Below are positions 12,291 through 24,605 of a stretch of DNA of 64,000 nt, one piece after another. The position numbers and the translations under genes are program-made. The stretch comes from Mytilus californianus (Eukaryota > Mollusca > Bivalvia > Mytilida > Mytilidae). The stretch spans positions 109,713,088 to 109,777,087 of the forward strand of contig NW_026262734.1 of the NCBI RefSeq assembly GCF_021869535.1, written 5' to 3'. The notes below the pieces were generated by a model. That model did no database searches and had not been told where the DNA came from. It saw nothing but the letters and a program-made list of their open reading frames with translations. Position 1 is the first letter of the stretch, and the number at the start of each line of letters is the position of its first letter.

Positions 12291-12762
12291 CCTCAGCAGA
12301 AACAATCCCAAAATTATTGGGATCGAAATAAAATGCAATGCGAAAATTGTGTTTAAGTTAAACAGGGGGGCTGTTGTTTTCTTCATTACGACGGGTTGTC
12401 TGATCTTTTTTTATTGATAAATTTAGAAACAAGTCTATGTATCTTCTTATATGAAAAGTGGTGCTTTTACATGTTCTGTATTATCTGATTTATCATAACA
12501 TTGTTCATAAAAAGAATAACAATGCTATAGCAAGTCGAACAATCCGCGCTATAAATTGTAGGGTTAATAACGAAGTTTTAACGAATAAGTTCATTTTATG
12601 TTTTCCCAATAAGAAACAAATTTCAAAATGTATCTTGTATTTGTATTTGCAAGCTTGTTTGTTAATTATAATGTATATCTTACGTGTGTGTGAGTGTCTA
12701 GATTATTAGTCTGATATGGAACGCCAAAACTGTCATGTTATGCCCATTTTCATCATATGATG

Positions 12763-13092
12763 TACATTTACCTTTATTTAATGTGCACTTGTCATTATAT
12801 GATGTGCAAACACCTTTATATGATGTGCAAATATCCTTATATGATGTGCAAATATCTTTATATGATGTGCAAACATCATTATATGATGTGCAAACATACT
12901 TATATGATGTGCATATATACTTATATGATGTGCAAATGTACCTATATGATGTGCAAATATCCTTATATGATGTGCAAATATACTTAAATGATGAGCAAAG
13001 ATCCTTATATGGTGTGCAAATATACTTAAATGAAGTGCAAATATACTTAAATGATGTGCAAACATCCTTATATGATGTGCATTTTCCCTTAT
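12763..13092 (+). repeat. 21-bp minisatellite, left part
   Basis: About 16 units of CTTATATGATGTGCAAATATC with small changes. Because the period is a multiple of three, all frames stay open on both strands, which creates spurious repetitive open frames. It ends in CTTAT at 13,088-13,092, abutting the inverted end of the nested element. Confidence 0.9.
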
Positions 13093-15672
13093 CACTGGTG
13101 TTAAACTGATAATAGTAACTGGAATTACGACGATCCCAATATGGCGACGGCAGAAATAGGTAAAATCTTTTCAGTCATTTTTCTCAAATGTAGCCCAGAG
13201 TCAAGAGTTACTCAGCTGCATGGTTTTTCTATACCATTACATCATATTTGAATCGTAACGGTGCACTTTAATTTTCCAAGCGCTTAGAAAATTGCCATCG
13301 AAAAATTCGGGATGATAATCGTAACTCGCAAAAATGATAATGGTAATTTAGGTATTAATAAATAAGAAGATAATCGTAACTGGATAGTGTTTGATTGGTA
13401 TTAACACGAAAAACGTCTATCTAATAGCATATGATGAAAATATGGTGATGAATTAATCACGAAAACGTTCCTACATCTTATGACATTTCTTTTTGTGCAT
13501 ATATGATTAACAGTTCTAATGTAAACAGCTACATACTAGTATATATCATAAAATTGGAAGGGGGACCAGCTTCAATAAATTTGTAAAAGGGGAAAAACGA
13601 ACTATGTTAAAATACTGAAAACTCCAGGAACTAGGACCGTCACAAAATATGTAAGAAAATTTTTAAAAATGTCATCATGATCTCTTCATGTTTAGAGTTA
13701 AAAAGAAATATTGTTTGGTATTCTATTTAAATACGGACTTGAAAACAAATGTCACACCTTTTTGAATGTGCAAAAAGTTGTATAGCCCATAAATACTATA
13801 AAAATGCTTTGCTACTTCATGACCGTCACTGACATTTCGATATCTCAGAAAATAATTATAAATTTTAACAACACCAATTTAGTTTGGCATTCTAATAATA
13901 TGACATCCTTAAAACGATTGATGATAATATAAGAGTAGAGAAAAGTTGGAATGATCTGTGTGTTATGGAGTTAAGCACATGGTGACTAGGGGTTCATTGG
14001 CAAACATGGATTTGTGTTCTTTAATAGTTTGGCCAAAAGCCCGAAGATCAAGAAATCAAATTGATGTGGCCTTAAATTTTCTTACAAGCTATATTTATTC
14101 AAAGAATGACTGCAACTTTAACTTAAATCATAGCGCATATTCCGCCATTTCAGAAACAAACTGATTCAAGAAATCATAAATACTTGGTATATGAAAAATA
14201 TGCTGCATACATATGCATGGAAGTTATTGTAGAGAAAAAATATTGAAGGTAACAAAGAACATTTTTGTACTTGCATAATTACCATATACTTAGTACTTTT
14301 CTATCAAATGAAAACAAAAATTAGCCTTTCATAATTGTCATGCATTTTTCTGAAGCACAAAATATTTGTTTGATTATCTATTAAAGTCTTTGTAATTAAA
14401 CCAGTTTCGACCGTGATGATCTACATATTATGCCTTCTGAGGACCAATACACATGTATATATCATATAGATATAAGATACATGGGTATTTAATCAAAATA
14501 TTTGAATTTAATTTTTAAAATCATATAAAATATCAGTGTAAAACAGAACAAAAGTGAATTCACTTGAAAAATATGACCGGCTATTTCAACCGGGATACAT
14601 TTCACTCCAAAATTAAACTATATGTATTTCTATTGAAATATAAGGAAAAGGGCCAAATGAAAACTCATATCGACCAATCAAAGTATCAACTGTTAAATCC
14701 AATAATGCAGTTAAGTAACTGATGGAAAATTTTGTTCATTTCTCGCAGAAATTTAGTATATTAGTATAACCCACAGTCACTCGAGGTATAGGGAATATTA
14801 AGATAGGGGAGGTTAACTTGCCCTTTTTATTGATTTAAAAGTCGATTGGATACATGCAATATTTGAGGCAAAACATATGGCATATTGAAATGTGGTACAA
14901 GGGACTTTCTTTTGAAAGTATTGCACTTTTGTGATATGGGAAAATGCTAATACCCTCCCCCCCTGGTTCTCCGTTAAAGCACCCATTTTATGACGTTAAT
15001 TTGTCCCACCGTAAGAAGCAAAACTAACGACTTCGAGTTATATATACCCTTCTTTATTATCTATATTTTTAATTTTTATAAAGTTTAGTACATGTTGCAC
15101 AACGATAGTGATCGGTACGGTCGTCAAAATATTTTTTCGTAAACCTGTAATTTCCGTTAACGGAAAAAAGACCAAGCAGGACAAAATATTAAGCACAACA
15201 TTGAGTGTGATATGAGTTAAATTTGATTATAAGGTTACCATAAATAATTTTGTTTATAACTATGGTCATTTATTCCAAATCATATCAGTCTGAAAAACTA
15301 AACAAAGTTGAAAACTGCAGAGATTTGTTAAACATGTAATCTCCGTGGAATGGTCTATTCTAAACAAACACCTATTTTGAAAATAAATTTTACATCCAAC
15401 AGATCGCTATCGGTGTCAACATTTAATTTTATTACAACTTCTAGATACACGTATTATGCTTTCTATCACGTCCGCACTTCTATCGAGTATGGCATGCCAA
15501 ATAAACATATTAGATAATTATTATGGATGGCGAATATATAACTTACAGATCAATAACATACATTATCGACATAAGAAGACACCATGTGACAATTTTTATT
15601 AATCAATTGTTTAAATGTAACACAGTTGCGTTTTTCTCAGACCTAGAAAAAAAACGGACCGGATGTTACATA

Positions 15673-15769
15673 ATACATGGCAAAATCCGTACCACATGCC
15701 GTATCATCTCGAGATACCAATATCAGCTCGAGGGATGATACGGGATGTGATACGGATTTTGCCATGTAT
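15673..15769. repeat. Strong hairpin, 40-bp arms with 13-base loop
   Basis: Arm 15,673-15,713 (ATACATGGCAAAATCCGTAC to CTCGAG) pairs with 15,727-15,769 with few mismatches around a loop at 15,714-15,726. The arms end in CTCGAG at the loop. It may be a tiny fold-back element; a microRNA-like precursor is possible but the pairing is longer and more even than usual. Confidence 0.75.
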
Positions 15770-17549
15770 ACGCTTTATCACAGATTTAAACAGGAGAGTA
15801 TATAAGAACTGCTTACTGATCTAAAGCACCTGGGTTACCTTCAGATTTATTTATTTTGCCATGTTTTAAAAGTTTTATCATATATAGGAACTGCTTATTG
15901 GGTTACCTTACAATTTAGGTCCTGTTGTCCATAGAAATATTTTGCTTATCGTATTTTTTGTTTGTTTGTGTTTTGTATGGTAGTTCATTCAGTTCTTTTT
16001 ATCCTCCTTTAGTAATGTTGTACTATATAAAACACGTTCTGAATAAAATCTGTTAATAAAAAAATAGCAACAATAAACCAAAAATTTAATAACAAGTATA
16101 CTGTAATAAACAAGAGACTACTTTGAGACTGGTGAGTAAAATGTGCACTTTTGAAATATAAAAATCTAGTTTAACAAACATCGGATTTCATGTAAAATAA
16201 GTCGGAATCACTACTGTTATAAATGAGAAATCCGAATAGGGGTGCGATAAAGGGTAGACATGCGATAAAGGGGTGTGATAATGGGTGCGCATCAAAGTTG
16301 AGCGATATGGATTAAACAGCAGGCTATTTATCAAATATTGAAAACTTCTGTATTTACTACTAAATATAAATTATGATAAATATCAATATTAATGCAAGTA
16401 AATAATTTTAACCTGTTTTCAATATTCAAGATATGTAACGTTTACTATTGATATAAATTTGATACCGTATTTAATACGATTTAACAATTATGCAAGTAGC
16501 CATTAAAATTGCTCTGCCTAATGAGTTTTATATCATGTTGCACAGGGAAACAAGCGTTTAAATACTTTCTTTAATTTAAATGAAATTACGACGTCGGCTG
16601 AGAGGGCATGGTATATATTGTCCGTTACATTTATTAACAACACCTTGTACAAATATTCTTTTCGAAAATTAAAACAGTTAAATAGATCAACAAAACTATT
16701 CGTCACAATATAATATATATGACGTTCTGGATCAGGGGAGGGGGTCTACATTTCTGTATTCTGTAATTCTTTAGGCCATTTTTCTGTAAATATGATTATT
16801 CTGTAAAATTCTTGTGTTCAGATCCTGCATATGAAAATTTCCTGTTGTATCATTATATTGACATGATAAATCTTCTTGTCTGTATCAACGGCATACGTAT
16901 GACGACACTACCCCGTACCCCAACCCCTTTTTTTTTTAATCTGTCACTGTACTGCACAAATGATACCATTTATCAATTTTGATTAATATCTAAATATCTG
17001 ATTAAAACCAAACGGGGGAGAAAAAGACCATTTTAATTTCTTCGTGATAATTTGGATATCTGGGATAATAAACAGAAGTTAAGATGACATGAGGTATATT
17101 TGATCATATTTGGTTTGTCATGTGAGGTACTAGTACTGAGAATCTGAACATTCAGTTTTATAACAGAGAGTACCGGTAGTTAACCGATATTAAGAGAAAT
17201 CTGAAATCCGATAGAGTAAAAATTCGATCACCAGAACTAGATTTTATCCTTGATTGCCCAACTGTCCAACAAAATATTAAAACATTGCCTATTAATCACT
17301 TGTTTTGGAGAATATTAAAATATATTTAACATTTATTGGTACTAAAAATACCCCCAAAAAATCTAAGACAATGTCATCCGTCCCCAAGCATCAGTCTTCC
17401 AGCTCTTACCAATTAATTGTTTTTTTTTTAATTATAATGAGTTATGGATCTTACAAATATGAAACTGAAGATGTAGGAACTATGTCGACGAAAGAGCCGT
17501 TTTGATTCTGCAATTCCTTTCAATTCCCTTTAATTATCCATTGATAAAT

Positions 17550-19090
17550 TTTGAAATTATAAAGAAACTAAGGTTTCAACTCCATCGGGCAAAGTTAATC
17601 TTCGACTGATTTTGCTAATTTTTTTATATCCTTTTTGGTCATATAGCTCATCAACTCTTTCTGTTCTTTTACATCCTTGGCTATCAAATATTCGGCGCTG
17701 GGCGTAAACAATGAAGATAAATCCAAAATAGCGCTTCAGAACGAAATGATACGTTAACTCGTGCAAGATCGTGATTTTGGAGAAAAATGCCGATGCTTAT
17801 GAATATATATAATTTGCATCGCTAATTTCAATAAACCAGTTCCGATTACGACCAGTTCAACATTTCATTCCAAATGATCTACTTGTCTATTGTCAACTAT
17901 CAATAATATATCTGTCGATACATTTATTTTTGGCATTGCACAAGTCATGTCTTCTTTGACTGTTCATGACGTTAAAATACTAAATCCCTGGGATGCATTT
18001 TAGTTGATTTTAGTCTCTGATACATGATTTTTTATTACTAATTGTTTTGGCTTTTAACTAGCTGTCAGTAACTGCGAGTACTCTCAAATCGTACTTTCTT
18101 TTTAATTTGACCTGTTGATACTATTTGTAATGCTTTTTTGTTATTTAATGTTAACATGGATCTTGTCAATATACCAGCTTTGATTATTTGGTATTTAATT
18201 TACTACAAATTTTCACTTCTTCGTACTATGAACATCAAAATTATTTCATTTTTCCTTAGATACTGTTCTTGGACCTGTACAGGAAGTTTTATCTAGCACT
18301 AATTGTATATTTTTATTGTTGATATTCACCCCATATGTACCACGTGTTAGATTAGTTTTATTGATATTAAAGAAATTTCTTGGTATTCCTAAACGGAAGA
18401 TTTTATACACACAGAAGAAGAAGTATACTTAACAACAAAATTATTTTCATTTACCTGTGTATAATATGACGCAGGTTTCTTCAAAAGTGATGATTTTCTA
18501 AAAATTGTTTGAAATTTCACAGTGATATCATACTTTAACTTTGTTTAAACCTGTTTATTTACTTTTGACTTTAATTGTTTATCCCTTGTAATTTTTTATT
18601 AACTGTGTATTTGCATTCAGGTGTCACAGGTCAAATTTATTCGTTCATTGTGTGTTAATTTACGTTTTTTGATTGAGTTAAGCCTTCCAATTGATATTTT
18701 ATAGTGTGTTTTTCTATGTTGTGATGTTATACTATTGTTTCAGAAAAGGGAGAAGGTTTGGTACCATTAAAACGTTTAATCCCGTTGCAAATGTTTGCAC
18801 CTGTCCTAAGTCAGGAATCTGATTACAGTAGTTGTCGTCTGTTTATGTAGTTCATAGTTTTACGTATTTCTCGTTTCTCGTTTTTATATAGATTAGACCG
18901 TTGGTTTTTCCGTTTGAATGGTTTTACACTAGTAATTTTTTGGGGCCCTTTATAGCTTGCTGTTCGGTGTGAGCCAATGCTCCGTGTTGAAGGCCGTACC
19001 TTGACCTATAATGGTTTACTTTTTATAAATTGTAACTTGGATGGAGAGTTGTCTCATTGGCACTCATACCACATCTTCCTATATCTATTG
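17550..19090 (+). repeat. Long R1 repeat copy
   Basis: The 3' end (18,822-19,085) matches other R1 copies; the upstream part shares TTTGGCATTGCACAA, TAACTGCGAGTACTCTC and TTGAGTTAAGCCTT with 27,555-27,870. Weak, stop-ridden coding remnants may exist near 17,560-17,770 but I cannot identify them. It is probably the 3' portion of a retroelement. It lies inside the 8.2-kb nested element. Confidence 0.6.
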
Positions 19091-19353
19091 ATATGCAGAA
19101 AACGCAAAGTTTCATTATTCTGTAAATTATTTATTTCTGAAATCAGTATTTTTTTACCTTATTCCTAATTTTTATACAATTATTTTTTTTACACCCAATT
19201 ATTTTATATTCTTTATTTGATTGCCTATTTTTCTTCATTCTTTATTTTTTAAGGGAGGGACATTATTTTCTATTCTATAAACCACCTCATATATCTTTGG
19301 TTATTTCAAATAGATATCAGATATTCAAGCGGAATAGGATACATAATACTACT

Positions 19354-19612
19354 GGGCCTCGGTGGCCGAGTGGTCTAAGAAGTTACTACTGTAATCACTA
19401 GCCAGTCAACACTGAGGTTGTGAGTTCGAACCCCACTCGTGCGGGTGCACTCGACTCCAATCTTAATTGACTAGGATTGTCAGTTTTCCTATCGAAGGTC
19501 GGTGGTTTTCTCCGGACACTCCGGCTTCCTCTACCAATAAAAACTGGCCGCCACGAAATAGCCCAAAAGCGGTGCTTAAAAGTGGCGTTAAAACACCAAA
19601 AAACAAATTAAA
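19354..19612 (+). mobile_element. tRNA-derived SINE
   Basis: A tRNA-like head has an A-box-like GGTGGCCGAGTGGTCTAAG (19,361-19,379) and a B box GAGTTCGAACC (19,422-19,432). The body contains GGTTTTCTCCGGACACTCCGG and GCTTCCTCTACCAATAAAAA, and the tail GGCGTTAAAACACC. The body resembles the conserved central domain of bivalve SINEs (Meta-type, from memory). The second copy is at 21,943-22,206, reversed. Confidence 0.8.
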
Positions 19613-20332
19613 TCATAATACTACTAGTATAAGAGTATCTACAGGGAGAAGCTGTTTAGTTGGTCGTTTTTAGTGGTCTCTTTTAAAATTAAAGTCGGTG
19701 AGATTAATATGCTACAATCAACCAACAAAGAGGGTTGCCTACTATGAATAAAAAATCTATGGAAAATGTTTTTTATATTTTATATTTAGCTGTTTGTGTT
19801 TGTTTTTGTCGTCTCTCTCTCTCTCGTCATGGTTTTGTTTATTTTTATTGGAGTTGGGGTTTTTTAAATTCTTTTTTAACGACAACGCATGCAACATCTT
19901 ATTTATTGTTTGAAAATTCTTCTCTCGGTCACAATTCTGCATGAAATATTTGCCACTGTACGTTCCGAAAACAACAATCAATCAATCATTTCTCCTCTAA
20001 AATTGAAGTATTATAATAACTTTAAACATTATCAAAAAAGTGATTGAATTTCGTTTAATCCTTTGATCTGATATAAACACGTCTCGTCACTCTCCTATAT
20101 TAACATTTCAAATTTCCGATACCAAGGAAAACAGTATTATTGAATATCAAAGGAAGTAACCTATCAAAGATTCAAGGGTTGCGTTTCGTCTACAAAAGAA
20201 AATTCTTAGTTATTCAAACTATTCAAAGCAAGGGATGAATGCATTATACGCCATTCTTGTGCATTTTGAAAATATTTATAAATATTACCACATCAATGAT
20301 AATTCATGGTAACACAGATTGGCAAACTAGAT

Positions 20333-20394
20333 GATGATGATGATGGTAAGGAGGAGGAGGAGGAGGAGGAGGAGGAGGAGGAGGAGGAGGAGCA
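20333..20394 (+). repeat. (GAT)n/(GGA)n microsatellite
   Basis: A short GAT run is followed by about 14 GGA triplets. Confidence 0.95.
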
Positions 20395-21296
20395 TTCAGC
20401 GGCGAATGATATGCATATTCGGGTCGAAAGCATGTTAATAGTTTGACTGTCCCTCTGGTATCTTTCGTCCCTCTTTTAATACGATATTAATATTTATTCT
20501 GCTTTGTACAAGACCAACACGCTGAGTCGATTTTTTTGGCGTACTAGTTCACAAGGAAACAGTCCATAGGAAGATGTATCACCTTAATTTGTGTTAATTT
20601 CAACTCACAAGAAAAACGCACATTAAAGTTTTTGAGAATTAATCAAGATAACAAAACACCGTAAAAATAATGATTTCAAAGTTTTTAGCATTTTTGGTAT
20701 TGAAAATCACGCTATCAGATACATTTAACGACGTCAAAGGAATTTTTTTGACATTTTTTCATCTAAACTGTCTCGATCATTACAAATTAACGGTAGCATA
20801 TTACATGCTGAAATTTATATGTTAGATAGAATATACTATGAGGATGTTCCATATTCTTTATTTACAAGTTTTGCTGCAATTTATATTTTATCATGTTTTA
20901 CTCGGAAGTTGGGCGCTTTACCGGAGAACCAGTGTTAACTGGACATTGCCGTTTTTACACACAAAATACCATTGACAAGCTGGAAGACACATTTATTATT
21001 TTTCAGTTACTATTATCTCATAAAGAAATTACGATTATCAAACAAGAAAAATGCCACCGAATTACGATTATCATCCCGAATTTTTCGACGGCAATTTTCT
21101 AACCGCTAAGACAATCATAGTGCACCGTTATGATTCAAATACGATGTAATGGTATAGAAAAACCTTGCAGCTGAGTAACTCTTGACAACAACGGGCTACA
21201 TTTGAGAAAAATGACTGAAAAGATTTTACCTATTTCTGCCGTCGCCATATTTGGACCGTCGTAATTCCAGTTACGATTATCTGATTAACACCAGTG

Positions 21297-21432
21297 CTTA
21301 TACTATGTGCAGACATCTTTATATGATGTGGTTGTGTCATTATATTATGTGCTTGTAATCTTATATCATGTGGTTCGGTTTACTTCATTATATTATGTCG
21401 AAACGTCATTATATGATGTGCTTCCATCGTCG
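21297..21432 (+). repeat. 21-bp minisatellite, right part
   Basis: Diverged units of TTATATGATGTG continue the array of 12,763-13,092 in the same sense after the inserted element, starting with the duplicated CTTAT. Confidence 0.75.
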
Positions 21433-21689
21433 TTATGGTCAATGAACATGATTACGTTTAGAATGATTATTGTCTACGTCATAACTGATTCCGATCTGCT
21501 ACTGCGGAGTTAACAAAACCCGGCTTAAATTTGTAGCTATCGCTAGCGAAATTGCATTTTATAGGAAAAATGAGACAGTTCAATTTAACAAATATCAACG
21601 TTTCAAACATTTCGGAGGAAGATTAGGATCAATTAATACAGTATCTATTTGAAGAATTTCCCAGATGCGGCGAAAATATGATAAAACAA

Positions 21690-21845
21690 ATTGTGTGGCC
21701 CTTTATAGCTTGCTGGTTGGTTTGAGCAAAGGCACCTTGTTGAAGGCCGTACTTTGGCCTATCATTGTTTCCTTTTTACAAATTGTGACTTGGATGGAGA
21801 GTTGTCCTCATTGGCACTTATACCACATCTTCTTATTTCTATTCA
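21690..21845 (+). repeat. R1 3' end
   Basis: Contains GGCCCTTTATAGCTTGCTGG and a GGAGAGTTGTCCTCATTGGC variant, matching the last 150 bases of R1. Confidence 0.8.
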
Positions 21846-21942
21846 TTGCAAAAGACACCAATGAACTCACAGTCAGTTTTAAAAATATTTCATAACAATA
21901 GCTATAAAATTATCTACTCATGCATAATCATACCGGTACGGA

Positions 21943-22206
21943 TGATTGATTGATTGATTTATTGATGGTGTTTAACGCCACTTTCGACACTATCATGCTA
22001 TTTTGTGGCGGTGAGTTTATATTGGTGGAGGAAGCCGAAGTGCCCGGTGGAACCACCGGCCTTCTGTGGGAAAACTGACAATTCTAGTAAACTAAGATTG
22101 GGGTCGAGCTTACCTGCCACGTGCTGGATTCGAACTCATAACCTAAGAGTTGACAGGCTAATGATACAGTAGTTCGACTACGTAGTTACTTAGACCACTC
22201 GGCGAG
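21943..22206 (-). mobile_element. tRNA-derived SINE, reversed
   Basis: Reverse complement matches 19,354-19,612: the B-box complement GATTCGAACTC is near 22,127-22,137, the SINE body follows, and the tail is (ATCA)n at 21,943-21,962. Confidence 0.8.
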
Positions 22207-23189
22207 TGGGGGGGCATGTTTTTTTGTAAATTTTTGATTCCAAATTTCTTGAAAGAGATTTTATCTATTTCAGAAGGGAAGCGAAATAGTTTGTTTGCAT
22301 TTAAAATTAGGGAAAAAAAAAACAATAATGAAATTAAAAAAAAATAACCATGTTATTGAAAGTTTATTTTTTATCAAAATCGAAAAATATGTTTGTCCTA
22401 AGCACACGGAAATACATGTGCTCCTGCCCACACTAGATGAAATATCGGTGCCTTATAAATATGATTAAGATACAATGTAGAGATCATCTGTCTAAGCTTT
22501 GGATACAAGGATCTGACAAAACTTCATTTTACCTTCTGTTCTGGTAAATATTACATCAGCCAATGAAATTTCAGCCTTCAAATTTATGAAGGTGTGTATC
22601 AATCCGACAAAACCAGAGAATCCCAAAATCTTAAAAACAGAAAATAGAATGGAGCATTTTCAGATCCGCATAAGCATAGATCGGACACACAATATCTGTA
22701 ATTTAATCAGATTGGTGTCTAAATTAACATAAAAAACTGCATTAATTTATTGTTTACTGAGGCCTGTTGGTCTCTTATAGATAGAGAGTTGTGTTTTGTG
22801 TTTTAATTTTTTTTTAAGTGAAGATTTACGGCGGCGGCTTTTAATATTTTGCGTTTATCTTGAAAACTACAATGGATTTATAAAAAAACAAATAGTGCAA
22901 TGTGTCTGAATATATTCTATAGTAAAGGTCCCATTTGTGCTATTTTAGTTGTTTTATTGCCTATTATCTTGATAACTTATCTACAGAGAAACATTTCCTT
23001 GCAAAATGGTATAGACAAGAACAGATTTAAAAATAAATAAATTATAATTATGGTCATTTTCTTTCATTGGGGTGGGGACGTGGGAGGTAACATGGGAATT
23101 TCTCTTATTATTTCAAGTCTTGACCCTGCAGAAAGAAAATAAAAACAATCGCGACCCCCACCCCCCTTTTCCAAAGACATAAACATTTC

Positions 23190-23213
23190 CCCCCCCCCCC
23201 CCCCCCCCCCCCC
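23190..23213 (+). repeat. Poly-C tract
   Basis: About 24 consecutive C followed by A7. Similar shorter tracts occur at about 36,519-36,544 and 39,678-39,693. The exact lengths may be assembly-sensitive. Confidence 0.9.
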
Positions 23214-24248
23214 AAAAAAAGTCACCACCGAACAATCACATTTCTCAATACTTTTGTTCGTAATAAAAATAAACGCATTAAGTTTCTATTGCATTATAAG
23301 TTTAAAATATTGCGTTAGTATTGGATCTAGTACTTCAAGTGTGGAAGTTGTTTGCGACTTTAGGGAACTTAATTTGGATATGCCGGTTATTGTCTCATTG
23401 ATATTTACCACACCTTCATTCAATATTAGCTTCAGATAGAAATTGTTGAAACTAAGGATTTAGGTTTTAATAATTGAGGCGAGCTCAGCGAGTCGTAAAA
23501 ATTGATGTCTTTCGAGTCAAAACTATTATTTTTTACTGTAGGAGGGGAGGAGTGTACGATGAGGGTCGAACCCTGAACAGTTAGGGCAAGTATTGACACA
23601 CCTTTCAAGCTTGATACAGCTCTGAATTTTGATATGATTAAATATCTGACACATCATAGGTTTGTTACACATAATGAATGTGGTCTAAGATTTTAAAAAG
23701 ATGAAAATTGACATTTACCTATTATATGGTCCAATATCCAAAATCTAAAATATAATATTGTTAGATTCAGCATATCAAAGAACCATAAAAATTGTTTGTT
23801 TTTGGTCCCGTTTTTGGCCCCTAATTCCTAAACAGTTATTGTCTGGGAACAAAATATTTACGGACGACGAAGACATCGCCATAATATTATACGGCGGCAA
23901 ATCTATAACTATAAAAAATTGAATACCACCTTTCCATCCAAAAAAATCATATAATGAAAATGGTCATAACAAGACAGTTTTGGCGTTCCATAGTCTGACA
24001 CCTTGCAGTGCATTTGTATATTGATAAAGTCCACATTTAAATCTAGTATCGGTATTGTTTTATAACATCAGTGCATTATTGAAATTCATTCATTAACATG
24101 TCTGCATGAACAATATGGAATGAGATTGATGTAATTCGGCTGCAAATACGTCATGTAGCGTAAAAATAAGACGGAAACTACTGAAATGTCAAAGTTTTTT
24201 GTTCACTGAAACTATTCTATATCCATTCTCATCACTGCTGCTAAAATT

Positions 24249-24605
24249 AACATAAAGAAATAACTCGTTCATTCTAACATGAAGAAATAATAGTTTCAGT
24301 GTGATCATGAAGAAATAATTGATAAAGGTTGAACATGAAGAACTAATTGGTTCAGGGTGAACATGAAGAACTAATTGGTTCAGGGTGAACATGAAGAACT
24401 AATTAGGTCAGTTTGAACATGAAGAACTATTTGGTTCAATATGAACATGAAGAACTAAAATTAGGTCTGTTTGAACATGAAGAACGAATTGGTGCAATGT
24501 GAACATAAAGAACTAATTGATTCAGTGTGGACATGACAAACTTATTGGTGCAATTTGAACATGAAGAAAAAATAGGTTCAGTGTTAACATGAAGGATTAA
24601 TTAGT
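24249..24605 (+). repeat. 28-bp minisatellite, about 13 units
   Basis: Unit ACATGAAGAACTAATTGGTTCAGGGTGA repeats head to tail; the two most central units are identical and outer units diverge, as expected if copying is most recent in the middle. No protein. Confidence 0.9.

Larger units (their letters stand above)
13093..21296. mobile_element. 8.2-kb element with 290-bp inverted ends and CTTAT target duplication
   Basis: The left end (13,093-13,382, starting CACTGGTGTTAAACTGATAA) matches the reverse complement of 21,004-21,296 with scattered changes. It carries internal sub-repeats of GATAATCGTAACTG. CTTAT directly flanks both ends (13,088-13,092 and 21,297-21,301), and both flanks belong to the same minisatellite in the same sense, so this is an insertion that split the array. 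The interior (13,383-21,003) has no recognisable transposase; it holds a hairpin, a long R1 copy, a SINE and a GGA tract. It is therefore a non-autonomous or heavily decayed DNA transposon. Superfamily not assigned. Confidence 0.75.
12715..23992. mobile_element. Outer inverted-end element carrying a minisatellite and a nested element
   Basis: About 46 bases at 12,715-12,760 (TATGGAACGCCAAAACTGTC onward) are matched by the reverse complement at 23,947-23,992. The left inverted end runs straight into the 21-bp minisatellite. The interior is split by the 8.2-kb element at 13,093-21,296; without it the outer unit would be about 3.1 kb. It also contains an R1 end and a SINE. Bases 22,207-23,946 hold only a poly-C tract and AT-rich sequence. 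No transposase is visible. Confidence 0.55.

Noticed and set aside
12735-13109. Open frames on both strands across the 21-bp array (repeats of LYDVQIS and similar)
   Set aside because: The repeat period is a multiple of three, so frames stay open by construction; no start context, no flanking coding signal.
19354-19440. tRNA gene
   Set aside because: A and B boxes are present but the arms do not form a full cloverleaf and a SINE body follows; the reversed copy at 22 kb has the same body.
24249-24605. CRISPR-like array
   Set aside because: Units are contiguous and diverged with no spacers; this is a eukaryotic minisatellite.
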